Part shown: positions 1 through 8,799 of the stretch, piece by piece
Layout of the letters: every line of letters starts with the position of its first letter
Position numbering within the stretch: the first letter of the stretch is position 1
NCBI GenBank assembly: GCA_017470245.1
Contig: JAFUEV010000072.1
Span: 27,120-91,119 of the forward strand
Length of the DNA stretch: 64,000 nucleotides
Reading direction: 5' to 3'
Origin: a bacterium
GTDB lineage: Bacteria; Cyanobacteriota; Vampirovibrionia; Gastranaerophilales; Gastranaerophilaceae
Notes under the pieces: model-generated
What the model saw: only the letters and a program-made list of their open reading frames with translations
Told to the model about the DNA's origin: nothing
Databases searched by the model: none
Translations under genes and position numbers: made by a program

Positions 1-432
1 AATAGGTTGTTTCTTTACATTGGAAAGAACAAGTCTTGCAATAGCAGGATCAAGCCACGCCGTACCTTCTGCAACTGCCTTTATTGCCGAAATCATTTGT
101 TCTTCAGTAGCACCTTTCATTATATAACCGTCCGCTCCTGCAGCTAATGAATCAAAGACATCATTTTCAGAATCTCTCGACGTAAAAATCAAGACTTTTA
201 TCTTTGGGTTGGAATTTTTTATTAATTTTGTTGCCTGTATTCCATCCATTTCAGGCAGACCGATATCCATTAAAACAACATCAGGCAGTAATTTCAATGC
301 CAGTTCTACACCTTTTTTGCCGTTTTCTGCTTCACCTACTAATTTAATACCTTCTGTATTTTCAAATACAAGAGCAAGCCCAAGTCTTACCATTGTATGA
401 TCTTCAACAAGCAAAACCTTTAAACTGCCCAT
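1..432 (-). CDS. NarL/LuxR-type response regulator, receiver domain (C-terminus cut by window edge)
   Basis: The reading frame starts at the ATG at 432 and runs open off the left edge, giving 144 visible residues. It begins MGSLKVLLVEDHTMVRLGL, with the paired acidic residues of a receiver domain. VVLMDIGLPEMDG follows with the phospho-acceptor Asp, then VLIFTS and the conserved Lys in YIMKGAT. The arrangement (VEDH start, MDIGLPEMDG, AGADGYIMK) is typical of NarL/FixJ regulators, so a LuxR-type HTH is expected beyond the edge but cannot be seen. The start lies inside the end of the upstream histidine kinase gene (13-base overlap) with AAAGGA six bases before it, so the two are probably translationally coupled and form a two-component pair. 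Confidence 0.9.
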   Translation of the reverse strand, partial: MGSLKVLLVEDHTMVRLGLALVFENTEGIKLVGEAENGKKGVELALKLLPDVVLMDIGLPEMDGIQATKLIKNSNPKIKVLIFTSRDSENDVFDSLAAGADGYIMKGATEEQMISAIKAVAEGTAWLDPAIARLVLSNVKKQPI

Positions 433-1967
433 ACTTTATCCTTTTCTTTTGTTATTACCGAATCTATAAGAAGGAAGAAAAATTCACTGCCTTTTCCTTT
501 ATCACTTTCCAACCAAATTTTGCCTCCGTGAGTATCTATAATTTGTTTTGAAAGATATAGCCCTAAACCGGTACTAATTGAGCGTTTTTCTTGTGTACCT
601 TGAGAAAATCTTTTAAATAGTTTAGGAATATCTTTTTTAAATATTCCTTCTCCATTATCTTTTACGGAAAATCTTAAATCATTACCGTCTATTTCAGCTT
701 TAACTTCAATTTTTCCTTCTTCTTGAGTATATTTTACCGCATTTCCAAGTAAATTTATTATAACTCTGCGAATTTCGTTTCTATCCGCATAAACAGGCGC
801 TATATTTAAATTTACAAAATGCTTTTCTATTATTTGTTTTTTTGATTGGGCTAATGGCATAACCTGTTCAATACATTCATCTGCCAATTTTTCAAAATCA
901 AATTGAGTTTTTACCAGTTTTAGTCTTCCGGATTCATATTTATAAACTTCCAACAAAGTATTAACCAATCCTAGCATATCTTCTTGGCTCTTTTTCATTG
1001 TAGAAAGAAGTAAATGCTGTTTATCCGTCAATTGCCCCAATTTACCGTTTAAAAAGTATTCTAAAGTTTGAATTGAAGCTAAAGACGGAGTTCTTAAATC
1101 ATGTGTTAATGTTGCAATAAAATCTTCTCGTAATCTATCCATTTCTTTTTGATAATTAATATTTCTGATTACAAATACATGTTTTGGAGCTTCTTTTTCA
1201 TTATTTGAAGGAATATAAGAACTGCTTATCTCCACAGGTATTTTATTCCCGTTTACGACATTTATTATGTATATTTCTCTTAAAAGTTTTGTATTTGTAT
1301 CTTTTAAAATTTCCTGCCAATTGATATCTTGAGTTTCAAATAATTCTTCTATAGATTTCGTTTTTAAAATATTCTCCGACAATCCCCAAAAACTTTCACA
1401 AGCAGGATTTATATCGTTCACTTTTCCGTCAATATCCAGAGTAATAATCCCGTCTGCACAATTATCTATTACTGCCGTTATTTTTTCATTCATTTCAATA
1501 ATATTAGCAGTTTTTTCTTTTACCAATTCTTCAAGATGCTGTGAATATTTTTTTAGCTCCTTGTTCGTTTTCTCTAATTCGTCAACAAGATGAGCACGTT
1601 CATAAGCATTTTTTATATTGATAACAAGCTCATCATTATCCCAAGGTTTTTCAATATATTTGTATAAACCTACCTCATTAATTGCTTTTATTGCATTTTC
1701 TTTATCTGCATATCCCGTTAATAAAATCATACTGGCATTAGGATATAATTTTTTTGCCTGTGATAAAAATTCAAGCCCGTTCATCTCTGGCATCATAAAA
1801 TCAGATATAATTACATCACGAGGATTATTTTTTAAATATTCTACTGCTTCATTAGGATTATTATACAAAACAACATCAATAAACCCTTCCAGCATCAACA
1901 ATGACTTCAATGATGCCGTAACAAGTTTATCATCATCTAAAATTAATATTTTGTATGGAAATTGCAT
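420..1967 (-). CDS. Hybrid sensor protein: receiver-PAS-histidine kinase
   Basis: A 515-residue protein from the ATG at 1967, which has AGGAG 11 bases upstream. The frame is open 17 codons further up, but those codons would add an odd hydrophobic tail before the receiver. Domains in order: receiver (about 5-125; acidic DDD at 11-13, phospho-acceptor Asp56 in VIISDFMMPE, Thr in LLTGY, Lys in IEKPW); a short coiled coil; a PAS domain (about 165-275); HisKA with the phospho-accepting His in LTHDLRTPS; HATPase_c with N box NLLGNAVKYT, G1 DNGEGIF and G2 STGLGLYLS. No membrane segment is seen, so it is a cytosolic kinase. Its own receiver suggests it is modulated by another kinase. The next gene, overlapping its end, is a NarL-type regulator, the probable phosphotransfer target. 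Confidence 0.92.
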   Translation of the reverse strand: MQFPYKILILDDDKLVTASLKSLLMLEGFIDVVLYNNPNEAVEYLKNNPRDVIISDFMMPEMNGLEFLSQAKKLYPNASMILLTGYADKENAIKAINEVGLYKYIEKPWDNDELVINIKNAYERAHLVDELEKTNKELKKYSQHLEELVKEKTANIIEMNEKITAVIDNCADGIITLDIDGKVNDINPACESFWGLSENILKTKSIEELFETQDINWQEILKDTNTKLLREIYIINVVNGNKIPVEISSSYIPSNNEKEAPKHVFVIRNINYQKEMDRLREDFIATLTHDLRTPSLASIQTLEYFLNGKLGQLTDKQHLLLSTMKKSQEDMLGLVNTLLEVYKYESGRLKLVKTQFDFEKLADECIEQVMPLAQSKKQIIEKHFVNLNIAPVYADRNEIRRVIINLLGNAVKYTQEEGKIEVKAEIDGNDLRFSVKDNGEGIFKKDIPKLFKRFSQGTQEKRSISTGLGLYLSKQIIDTHGGKIWLESDKGKGSEFFFLLIDSVITKEKDKVWAV

Positions 1968-2032
1968 TAAAATACACGCTCCTATTAAAATAATAGTGTA
2001 GAAACACAAAACAGACAAATATTTTACAATTA

Positions 2033-4018
2033 TTAAGTTGTGCTGTATGCTTCTTCAATTTTTTTCTGTTGAGCAATTAAATCTTCTATTGTTTTAGTCA
2101 ACATTAGTATTTCAGCCTCTATAGAAACTATTATTTGAGGAATACGAACATTGCCTTGCTTTTCTGTAAGATTTTTTATTTTTTCTGAGAGCATGCTGCT
2201 TTGTTCTTCAGCCTCTTCCCTTGTCATATATTCAGTAGTTCTTTTACAATTTTTTATAGATTTTTCAGAATTATGAATTAATGCAATTACATCATGTTTA
2301 TTTTTTCTGATTCTTTCCAATTTAGCATTAAGCCCTTTTCTTTTATTTGCTGCCTTATAATCTTTTATGATATCCATTTCTTCCAATTCTGATATTTCTT
2401 TATCTATAGGGGCTTTTGCTCTTGAATTAATTATAATTTTAACACTGCCGCCATTTGGATGTTCTTCTATAAAAGTACGGGCTTCCACCAAATCGTTATA
2501 ATGTTTAAAAGTTTCCTGTTCTTCTTGCGTATAACTTTCCAAAATAAAAGATGATGAACTTTCAGGCATTTCCTCTATTTGTTTTTCGGTTTCATGTTCT
2601 TCCGTTTCAAGTTCTGACAATCTTTCTTGACGCTCCTGCAATAATTTACTTTCTTTTTCTATAGTTGCATGAGCATTAATAACAGAATCTGCCTTTGATT
2701 TTTTCATTTGGAGCATTTCAATTGTCGGAAATTCTGTATTTAATTCTTCAATTGCTATTTCAAATTCAAATTTTTGATTTTCTTGTTCTTCTATTTGTGC
2801 AGATAAAATCTGTATATCAGATTTGTACTGTTCTATTTTCTTTGCCTTCTCTTCATCCGTCATAGAAGCCTTTTCGGGTTTCTTTTTATTCTTTTTTTGA
2901 GGAGATTTCAAAGAATTTATTGAATCATTCAGTCTGGTGCGCCTTGCTCTGTTTGAATCTAATGCAATTGATACTGCATCTAATTTAGATTGAAGTTCAG
3001 ACCTTTTAAGCATTGCAACATATTCAGAATCTTTTTTTAGCTCTTCAAATTTTGCTTCTAATTCGGATTTTTCCTGTTGTTTTTCAGCTATCTCCTGATT
3101 ACATTTTTCAATAGAGTCTTGTATCCCTGATTTACAATCTTTTATTCTATAATCAACTGAATCAAGCGCATTTTGAGTTTCTGTTCTTTGTACAAATAAA
3201 CGTTCTAAAAACTTTAACATGTTAACGGCAGAAAGTCTTTTTAATACTTGGTTTTGTGATGTATCGAGTACCTGAGACATTGCATATTGGAATTTTTCTT
3301 TGGGCATGTTGTTTTTTATTGTAGGAAACATTGCATAAAATTCATTAAAAGATATTCCTTTTTTTAATTTTCCGTTGCAACAAGAACACGCCTCAACCAG
3401 ATTTATATCTGTATTGCAATTGTCTTTATCTTCTCTTTGAGGACTAACATGATCAACTGTTTTTAATAGCGGATGCATGTTTTTAACTAATGTTTTTTGT
3501 GCCTGCTCAGAATCCTGATGATAAACCTGCAAAAATATCTCTTCACCTTTTAAAAATGACTTTTTAGATGCAATATCCAAAAAATTATTAAAAAAATCAA
3601 TCTCATCTTTATTTTCTATTCGCTTTGCAACTGCAATTTCCTGAGAGTGCTTTGCATCTGATAATTTTTCAAGAACACTTCTTACCTTGCCTTCTAATCG
3701 TCCCGCTTTTGAATTTAAAATTTCTTTAGCAATAGAATCAATTTGAGTTTCATTATATAATTTACAGCCACAATATGCACAATGGTTTGTTGGATTTGTT
3801 ATTGAACTGATATCATAATTTTTAGAAGAAAAACTTACATTATCTTTTCTAAAAGTTTTCCCTATAAGAAATTGATTATAACTGGGGAAATTATATGAAT
3901 TATCATTAAAATTAGATTGCCGAGAAACTTTATTATTAGAAATAGCAACATTTCCATTATTACATGAAATGTTTTTATAATAATTAATCGGATTATATTT
4001 TATAGCCGTTATTTTCAC
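2033..4018 (-). CDS. HNH-type zinc-binding domain fused to a long coiled coil
   Basis: The frame extends to 4048, but the best start is a GTG at 4018 preceded by AGAG (about 661 residues); an ATG at 4042 is the alternative. Residues about 80-215 (counting from 4018) carry an HNH-like core: a CxxC pair in HCAYCGCKLY, then VDHVSPQRED, then NLVEACSCCNGKLKKG, i.e. two Cys pairs flanking an Asp-His. This is the treble-clef layout of HNH endonucleases. From about residue 270 to the end the protein is almost entirely charged coiled coil (long runs rich in Glu, Lys and Gln). No signal peptide. An HNH nuclease is inferred from the motif, but the pairing with about 400 residues of coiled coil is unusual and the substrate is unknown. 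Neighbours (tuf upstream behind a terminator, the kinase downstream) do not explain it. Confidence 0.65.
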   Translation of the reverse strand: MKITAIKYNPINYYKNISCNNGNVAISNNKVSRQSNFNDNSYNFPSYNQFLIGKTFRKDNVSFSSKNYDISSITNPTNHCAYCGCKLYNETQIDSIAKEILNSKAGRLEGKVRSVLEKLSDAKHSQEIAVAKRIENKDEIDFFNNFLDIASKKSFLKGEEIFLQVYHQDSEQAQKTLVKNMHPLLKTVDHVSPQREDKDNCNTDINLVEACSCCNGKLKKGISFNEFYAMFPTIKNNMPKEKFQYAMSQVLDTSQNQVLKRLSAVNMLKFLERLFVQRTETQNALDSVDYRIKDCKSGIQDSIEKCNQEIAEKQQEKSELEAKFEELKKDSEYVAMLKRSELQSKLDAVSIALDSNRARRTRLNDSINSLKSPQKKNKKKPEKASMTDEEKAKKIEQYKSDIQILSAQIEEQENQKFEFEIAIEELNTEFPTIEMLQMKKSKADSVINAHATIEKESKLLQERQERLSELETEEHETEKQIEEMPESSSSFILESYTQEEQETFKHYNDLVEARTFIEEHPNGGSVKIIINSRAKAPIDKEISELEEMDIIKDYKAANKRKGLNAKLERIRKNKHDVIALIHNSEKSIKNCKRTTEYMTREEAEEQSSMLSEKIKNLTEKQGNVRIPQIIVSIEAEILMLTKTIEDLIAQQKKIEEAYSTT

Positions 4019-4099
4019 TATCACTCTCTTAAAATCTGTCATTAGCATAAACAGTTAAAAAAGTTTTTTTTTGTTATTAAATTAATAATATTTAACATA

Positions 4100-4134
4100 A
4101 AAAATAGACTGAACATTAAGTCCAGTCTATTTTT
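4100..4134 (-). terminator. Rho-independent terminator after tuf
   Basis: A perfect 12-bp stem (AAAAATAGACTG with its complement at 4123-4134) around an 11-base loop, lying 19 bases past the tuf stop. The A/T ends of the stem give a T-tract on either strand. It isolates the HNH gene from the tuf operon. Confidence 0.85.
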
Positions 4135-4152
4135 AAATAGTGTATAAATTAA

Positions 4153-5361
4153 TTATGCATTAATTTTATCTACAACACCGGCACCAACTGTACGTCCGCC
4201 TTCTCTGATAGCGAATCTCATACCTTGTTCAATAGCAACCGGAGCAATAAGTTCAACGTCCATTACAACGTTTTCACCAGGCATTACCATTTCGCCGTTG
4301 AATTTGATTGAACCGGTAACGTCAGTTGTTCTGATGTAGAACTGAGGTCTGTAACCTGGGAAGAATGGTGTATGACGACCACCTTCATCTTTTGTTAATA
4401 CATAAACGTTAGCTGTGAATTTTGTATGCGGATGAATTGTTCCGGGAGCAGCTAAAACTTGTCCTCTTTGAACTTCAGTTTTATCAACACCTCTTAACAA
4501 TGCACCGATGTTATCACCAGCAATACCTTCATCAAGAAGTTTTCTGAACATTTCAACACCTGTAACAGTTGTTTTCTTTGTTTCGCCGAAACCAACAATT
4601 TCAACTTCTTGACCAACTTTAACTTTACCACGTTCAACTCTACCTGTAGCAACTGTACCACGACCTGTGATAGAGAATACGTCTTCGATAGGCATTAAGA
4701 ACGGTTGGTCGGTTGGACGATCAGGAGTTGGAATCCAGCTATCAACTGCATCCATAAGTTCCCAAATCTTATCAACCCATTTATCTTGACCACGAGCTAC
4801 TGTTGGGTTAGCTTGAACTGCTTCTAATGCTTTTAAAGCAGACCCTTTGATGAATGGAGTATTGTCACCGTCGAATTCATATTTTGTTAATAATTCTCTA
4901 GCTTCCATTTCAACTAAGTCTAACAATTCTTCATCGTCAACCATATCGCATTTGTTCATAAATACAACCAATTTAGGAACACCAACTTGTCTTGCAAGTA
5001 AGATGTGTTCTCTTGTTTGAGGCATCGGACCATCTGTAGCTGCAATAACTAAGATAGCTCCGTCCATTTGAGCTGCACCAGTAATCATGTTCTTTACATA
5101 ATCAGCGTGCCCAGGACAGTCAACGTGTGCATAGTGTCTTGCATCTGTTTCATATTCTACGTGTGCTGTAGAGATGGTTATACCTCTTGCTTTTTCTTCA
5201 GGAGCTGCGTCGATTTCATCAAACTTTTTAGCTTGAGCTTTACCAACAGCTGCCATACAAGATGTGATTGCTGCAGTTAATGTTGTTTTACCGTGGTCAA
5301 CGTGACCTACAGTACCAATATTAACGTGCGGTTTGTTTCTTTCAAACTTTTCGCGTGCCAT
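4153..5361 (-). CDS. tuf: Elongation factor Tu
   Basis: Translational GTPase that delivers aminoacyl-tRNA to the ribosome. At 402 residues it is full length for the family. Visible GTPase motifs: P-loop [10 protein letters not shown] near residue 19, the switch I Thr in [24 protein letters not shown] and GSALKAL. Domains II and III follow ([29 protein letters not shown]; ending RTVGAGVV). AAGGAG precedes the ATG by 10 bases. It is the last gene of an operon whose first three genes are tRNAs, driven from the promoter at 5726-5754 and closed by the terminator at 4100-4134. Confidence 0.99.
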   Translation of the reverse strand: MAREKFERNKPHVNIGTVGHVDHGKTTLTAAITSCMAAVGKAQAKKFDEIDAAPEEKARGITISTAHVEYETDARHYAHVDCPGHADYVKNMITGAAQMDGAILVIAATDGPMPQTREHILLARQVGVPKLVVFMNKCDMVDDEELLDLVEMEARELLTKYEFDGDNTPFIKGSALKALEAVQANPTVARGQDKWVDKIWELMDAVDSWIPTPDRPTDQPFLMPIEDVFSITGRGTVATGRVERGKVKVGQEVEIVGFGETKKTTVTGVEMFRKLLDEGIAGDNIGALLRGVDKTEVQRGQVLAAPGTIHPHTKFTANVYVLTKDEGGRHTPFFPGYRPQFYIRTTDVTGSIKFNGEMVMPGENVVMDVELIAPVAIEQGMRFAIREGGRTVGAGVVDKINA

Positions 5362-5421
5362 GAGTTTAAACTCCTTTTTCTTTTTTATTTTCTACTTGTC
5401 TGATTTTGTTTCTTTTAAATT

Positions 5422-5493
5422 TGCCCTTGATGGGACTTGAACCCATGACCTTTCCCTTACCAAGGGAATGCGCTACCTCTGCGCCACAAGGGC
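5422..5493 (-). tRNA. tRNA-Thr (anticodon GGT)
   Basis: A 72-nt cloverleaf. Acceptor GCCCTTG pairs with CAAGGGC, the D arm contains GCGCAGAGGTAGCGC, the anticodon stem TTCCC/GGGAA closes loop TTGGTAA (anticodon GGT), and the T arm contains GGGTTCAAGTCCC. The discriminator is A and no CCA is encoded. Confidence 0.97.
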
Positions 5494-5512
5494 TCATTTC
5501 ATATATTTAATA

Positions 5513-5595
5513 TGGGCAGAGGTGGATTCGAACCACCGTAGACTCGCGTCAACAGATTTACAGTCTGTCGCCTTTAGCCACTCGGCCATCTACCC
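5513..5595 (-). tRNA. tRNA-Tyr (anticodon GTA)
   Basis: An 83-nt class II tRNA with a long variable arm. Acceptor GGGTAGA pairs with TCTGCCC (one G-T pair), anticodon stem CAGA/TCTG closes loop CTGTAAA (GTA), and the T arm is GGTGGTTCGAATCCACC. Discriminator A, no encoded CCA. Confidence 0.97.
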
Positions 5596-5632
5596 ATATT
5601 CATAATATTTATAATGTACAAAATCTTAAAAT

Positions 5633-5704
5633 AGCCGGTGATAGGAATCGAACCTACAACCTACGGTTTACAAAACCGTTGCTCTACCGTTGAGCTACAC
5701 CGGC
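5633..5704 (-). tRNA. tRNA-Thr (anticodon TGT)
   Basis: A 72-nt cloverleaf and the first gene of the tuf operon. Acceptor GCCGGTG pairs with CACCGGC, anticodon stem ACGGT/ACCGT closes loop TTTGTAA (TGT), T arm TAGGTTCGATTCCTA. Discriminator T, no encoded CCA. Confidence 0.97.
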
Positions 5705-6004
5705 ATATCTCTTATGCTAATTTGTATAATATATGGGACATAACTCATTGTCAAGAAAAATTTATTTATTTCTGTTTATTTTGTCAAAAAATTATCTCCT
5801 CTTTTCTATTCACAAACTATTTAATGTTATTGTATAATAACTTTGGTAACTATTTAGAAAGTACCAATTCAAATTTCTTGATAACTCTAAAAAAAATTAA
5901 ATGAAATTTGAATGTCATGCACTAAAAAGTGAACCTTTTCATGGTTCTAAGGCGACAAAAAAATAATATATAATCACCATAATTTAATGTATAGGAGATA
6001 TAAT
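5705..6004. other. Divergent intergenic region between the tRNA-tuf operon and trxA
   Basis: About 300 AT-rich bases with no supportable gene. The left end holds the minus-strand tuf promoter. Just before trxA a TATAAT at 5969-5974 is a candidate -10 with only a weak -35 (TTCTAA at 5945-5950). The middle shows no clear structure. Confidence 0.5.
5726..5754 (-). promoter_or_regulatory. Sigma-70-type promoter of the tRNA-tuf operon
   Basis: On the minus strand TTGACA (5749-5754), a 17-base spacer and TATTAT (5726-5731) form a near-perfect housekeeping promoter. The predicted start is about 15 bases before the first tRNA. Confidence 0.85.
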
Positions 6005-6328
6005 ATGGCTAATGTTTTAGAAATAACTGATGATACATTTGAAAAAGAGGTAATTAATCAGCAACAACTCACTTTGGTGGACTTCTGGGCGACTTGGTGC
6101 GGACCTTGCAGAAAATTATCTCCTGTTATTGATGAATTGGCGACAGAATTTGACGGCAAAGTTAAATTTGTTAAAATAAAGGCAGATGAAAACATGCAAA
6201 CTGCTCAAAAATATTCTATTAGTGGAGTTCCAAGTCTTTTAATTTTTAAGAACGGTGAACCTGTTGAAAGAATTGTTAACATCGTACCTAAAAATATTAT
6301 CGTTAATACACTAAATAAACATCTATAG
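6005..6328 (+). CDS. trxA: Thioredoxin
   Basis: A 107-residue cytosolic disulfide reductase. It has the active site WCGPC (Cys32, Cys35), the buried Asp26 in LVDFWA, and the cis-Pro loop GVPS. The ATG at 6005 is chosen because AGGAG lies 7 bases upstream; an in-frame ATG at 5987 has no ribosome binding site and would add six unrelated residues. Two small membrane protein genes follow at short spacing and may be cotranscribed. It serves general thiol reduction; no thioredoxin reductase gene is adjacent. Confidence 0.97.
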   Translation: MANVLEITDDTFEKEVINQQQLTLVDFWATWCGPCRKLSPVIDELATEFDGKVKFVKIKADENMQTAQKYSISGVPSLLIFKNGEPVERIVNIVPKNIIVNTLNKHL

Positions 6329-6339
6329 GATTTAATATA

Positions 6340-6786
6340 ATGGCTTTTAATGAATCAAACAATTCCTTTTTTAGTTGGGAAGGTACTATTGGAAGAAAAG
6401 ACTATGCAATAAACATGTTTATTCTTGTTGCATTGTTTATTGGCTTATCGCTGATAAATTTTGATGTAATTGCACCTGAAAAAATTACTAATAGTATATT
6501 ATTATTCATTGTCGGATTTTTAAAATTCATTATTGTTATGTCCGTATTATCTGTTATATACAGACGAATAGCTGATTTTTCAATTGGACGTTCGTATAAA
6601 TTTCAAAAAATTGCTAAGTCATCGTTCGGAATATTCATTGTATTCCCAATATTATATTTATACATTGTATTTCCTTTCTTAATGTTTATGCCAATTATAG
6701 CTAATTGTCTTGCATTTATATCTCTTATACTCGGAGTAATAGGAATTATTGTTTCAATAATTATTTGTTTTATTAAATCAAAATAA
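6340..6786 (+). CDS. DUF805-like small membrane protein
   Basis: 148 residues with four predicted membrane segments. It begins with an aromatic segment and the motif GTIGRKDYAINMF, and has YRRIADF after the second membrane segment. The GRxxY...RR(I/L)xD pattern resembles DUF805 inner-membrane proteins, whose function is not established. It starts 11 bases after trxA. The next gene is a divergent paralogue (IGRKWYVIN and DRRLFDV at the same places). Confidence 0.65.
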   Translation: MAFNESNNSFFSWEGTIGRKDYAINMFILVALFIGLSLINFDVIAPEKITNSILLFIVGFLKFIIVMSVLSVIYRRIADFSIGRSYKFQKIAKSSFGIFIVFPILYLYIVFPFLMFMPIIANCLAFISLILGVIGIIVSIIICFIKSK

Positions 6787-6855
6787 TGTTTTTCGGTTAT
6801 TGTCATTTATACAATAATATTTTATACTCTTGTAATAAATATGAAGGATAAAATT

Positions 6856-7344
6856 ATGAGTGATGATAGGTTATTTGCATCTAATAACGCAATAGGCAGA
6901 AAATGGTATGTTATTAATATAGTATTACTTGCAGTTATTACAGCAGTTACAAAGTATGTTTTATGTACATATATTATTCCTTATACAACTTCCGAATTAT
7001 TTAAAATAATTTCAAAAGGCTTGTTATGGTTATTTTATGGCGGATATATGATTACATTCTTTTCACTCATAGACAGAAGATTATTTGATGTTTTCGGGAC
7101 ACGAGATGCAAAAGGCTATAGAAATATATCTGCAATTATAGGCTTTGCTATATTTTGGCAAATTTTTACAATATATTGTCTTGTGAAAAAGCCCCCAATT
7201 CCATTACCAATGGATATTATTGTTCTTGTAGCAATTATACTAGATGTTGTATTCTTTTCAATTGTTATTACAATAGCATTCATGAAAGGACAAATTTCCG
7301 ATTTGTCTTATGAAGAGTATAGAAATAAAATAAAATATATGTAA
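6856..7344 (+). CDS. DUF805-like membrane protein, tandem paralogue
   Basis: 162 residues from the ATG at 6856, chosen over the ATG at 6841 because AAGGA lies 7 bases upstream of it. It has four hydrophobic segments, IGRKWYVIN near the N-terminus and LIDRRLFDVFG after the second segment, matching the preceding gene in layout although overall identity is low. It probably arose by tandem duplication. Function unknown. Confidence 0.6.
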   Translation: MSDDRLFASNNAIGRKWYVINIVLLAVITAVTKYVLCTYIIPYTTSELFKIISKGLLWLFYGGYMITFFSLIDRRLFDVFGTRDAKGYRNISAIIGFAIFWQIFTIYCLVKKPPIPLPMDIIVLVAIILDVVFFSIVITIAFMKGQISDLSYEEYRNKIKYM

Positions 7345-7370
7345 TATTGGATAATTATAACCTTTGCCAG

Positions 7371-7391
7371 TAAAACGGTCAGTTTTATTTT
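7371..7391 (+). terminator. Weak hairpin with T-run after the trxA/DUF805 group
   Basis: TAAAAC, a 5-base loop, GTTTTA, then TTTTC. The stem is short and A/T-rich, so this is only a possible terminator. Confidence 0.35.
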
Positions 7392-7479
7392 CTTACGCAA
7401 TAGTTCTTTTGCTAAAAAAGATGAATAAGTTAAAATATATGATATAATTATATCTATATTAGTAGACAGAGGAATGAAA

Positions 7480-8790
7480 ATGCCGAAAAAATACATATAT
7501 TTTGTAGACGTAACAAACAGAGACGGAGTACAAACATCAAGACTCGGTTTAGCAAAACTACAAAAAACAATAATAAACTTAATGCTTGATAACATAGGAA
7601 TTACACAATCAGAATTTGGGTTCCCTACAACAAGGCATGAAATAAACTATCTAAATGGCAATCTAGAGCTTGTTGACAGAGGTGTTATTACTAAGACCAG
7701 ATTATCGGGCTGGATGAGAGGCATAGAAGAAGATGTTCTTTTGTCTTTTCAAAATGTTCCCAGATTAAAATATATTAATTTATCTGTTTCCACTTCAGAT
7801 CAAATGATAAAAGGTAAATTTGGAGGGAAAAAGACCAAAGATGATATTATAAAATCAACTAATAAAGCATTAGACACAGCAAGAGCATGTGGTGCTCAAT
7901 CTATCGGAGTAAATGCCGAAGATGCTTCAAGAAGTGATATTGAATATTTAATTGACTTTGCACTTGAAGCAAAAAAACACGGTGCGGAAAAATTCAGATA
8001 TTGTGACACTTTAGGCTATGATGATCCAATTAGTGCTTATGAAAGAATTTCCAAAATTGCTCAAGCTACTAAAATGGATATAGAATTACATTTTCATAAC
8101 GATTTAGGCATGGCTGCAGGCAATTCAGTAATGGGTGCAAAAGCAGCAATAGATGCAGGTGTAAATGCATACATCAATACTGCTATAAACGGAATGGGCG
8201 AACGAGCTGGAAATGCTGACCTGATATCATGTTTACTTGCTGTTTTAAAATCCAGCGGCATGAAGGGGAAATATGAAATAGATCCTAATATTGATTTATC
8301 AAAAACATGGAAACTTGCAAAATATACAGCTTATGCGTTTAATGTTCCAATTCCGATAAACCAACCTGCAACAGGTGCGAATGCATTTGCTCATGAATCC
8401 GGTATTCATGCTGATGGAGCACTAAAAGACAGACTTAATTATGAATTATATGATTATGCTGAATTAGGCAGAGGAGAACCTGAAATAGTTGAAACAGGCC
8501 GAATGATTACAACAGGTGAATATGGCGGTATTAAAGGGTTCAGAAATGTTTATGAAAAAATGGAAATAGAATTTCAAGATGAAGATGAAGCAAGAAACAT
8601 TCTTGAATTAGCCCGTTATGCTAATGTTCATACCCAAAAGCCTTTAACACAGAGTGAATTAAAATTTATATATTATTATCCTGATATCGCTGCAAAGATA
8701 ATGACTGTAACACCATATTACATGCCAACTGGTAATTTAAAGAAACGTGTTGATAATAACTTCATTACTCAACCGCATTTATTTGTATAA
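7480..8790 (+). CDS. Isopropylmalate/homocitrate/(Re)-citrate synthase-family enzyme (HMGL-like)
   Basis: 436 residues. The ATG at 7480 sits 6 bases after AGAGGA, whereas the ATG at 7474 touches it. A DRE-TIM metallolyase is recognisable: FVDVTNRDGVQTS (the catalytic RDG), then HFHNDLGMAAGN (metal-binding His pair), NTAINGMGERAGN, and AFAHESGIHADG. These are the signature blocks of the alpha-isopropylmalate, homocitrate, citramalate and Re-type citrate synthases, which condense acetyl-CoA with a 2-oxo acid. The C-terminal regulatory domain of true LeuA is absent. Sequence alone does not fix the acceptor substrate. Because the window also carries a LeuCD-type dehydratase and a genuine isocitrate dehydrogenase, citrate synthesis from oxaloacetate is an attractive but unproven reading. 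Convergent with the next gene. Confidence 0.8.
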   Translation: MPKKYIYFVDVTNRDGVQTSRLGLAKLQKTIINLMLDNIGITQSEFGFPTTRHEINYLNGNLELVDRGVITKTRLSGWMRGIEEDVLLSFQNVPRLKYINLSVSTSDQMIKGKFGGKKTKDDIIKSTNKALDTARACGAQSIGVNAEDASRSDIEYLIDFALEAKKHGAEKFRYCDTLGYDDPISAYERISKIAQATKMDIELHFHNDLGMAAGNSVMGAKAAIDAGVNAYINTAINGMGERAGNADLISCLLAVLKSSGMKGKYEIDPNIDLSKTWKLAKYTAYAFNVPIPINQPATGANAFAHESGIHADGALKDRLNYELYDYAELGRGEPEIVETGRMITTGEYGGIKGFRNVYEKMEIEFQDEDEARNILELARYANVHTQKPLTQSELKFIYYYPDIAAKIMTVTPYYMPTGNLKKRVDNNFITQPHLFV

Positions 8791-8799
8791 TATTTATTA

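Noticed and set aside
5638..5904. Plus-strand open frame of 88 codons
   Set aside because: Its first third is the complement of tRNA-Thr(TGT), and the rest runs through the tuf/trxA spacer with its promoters.
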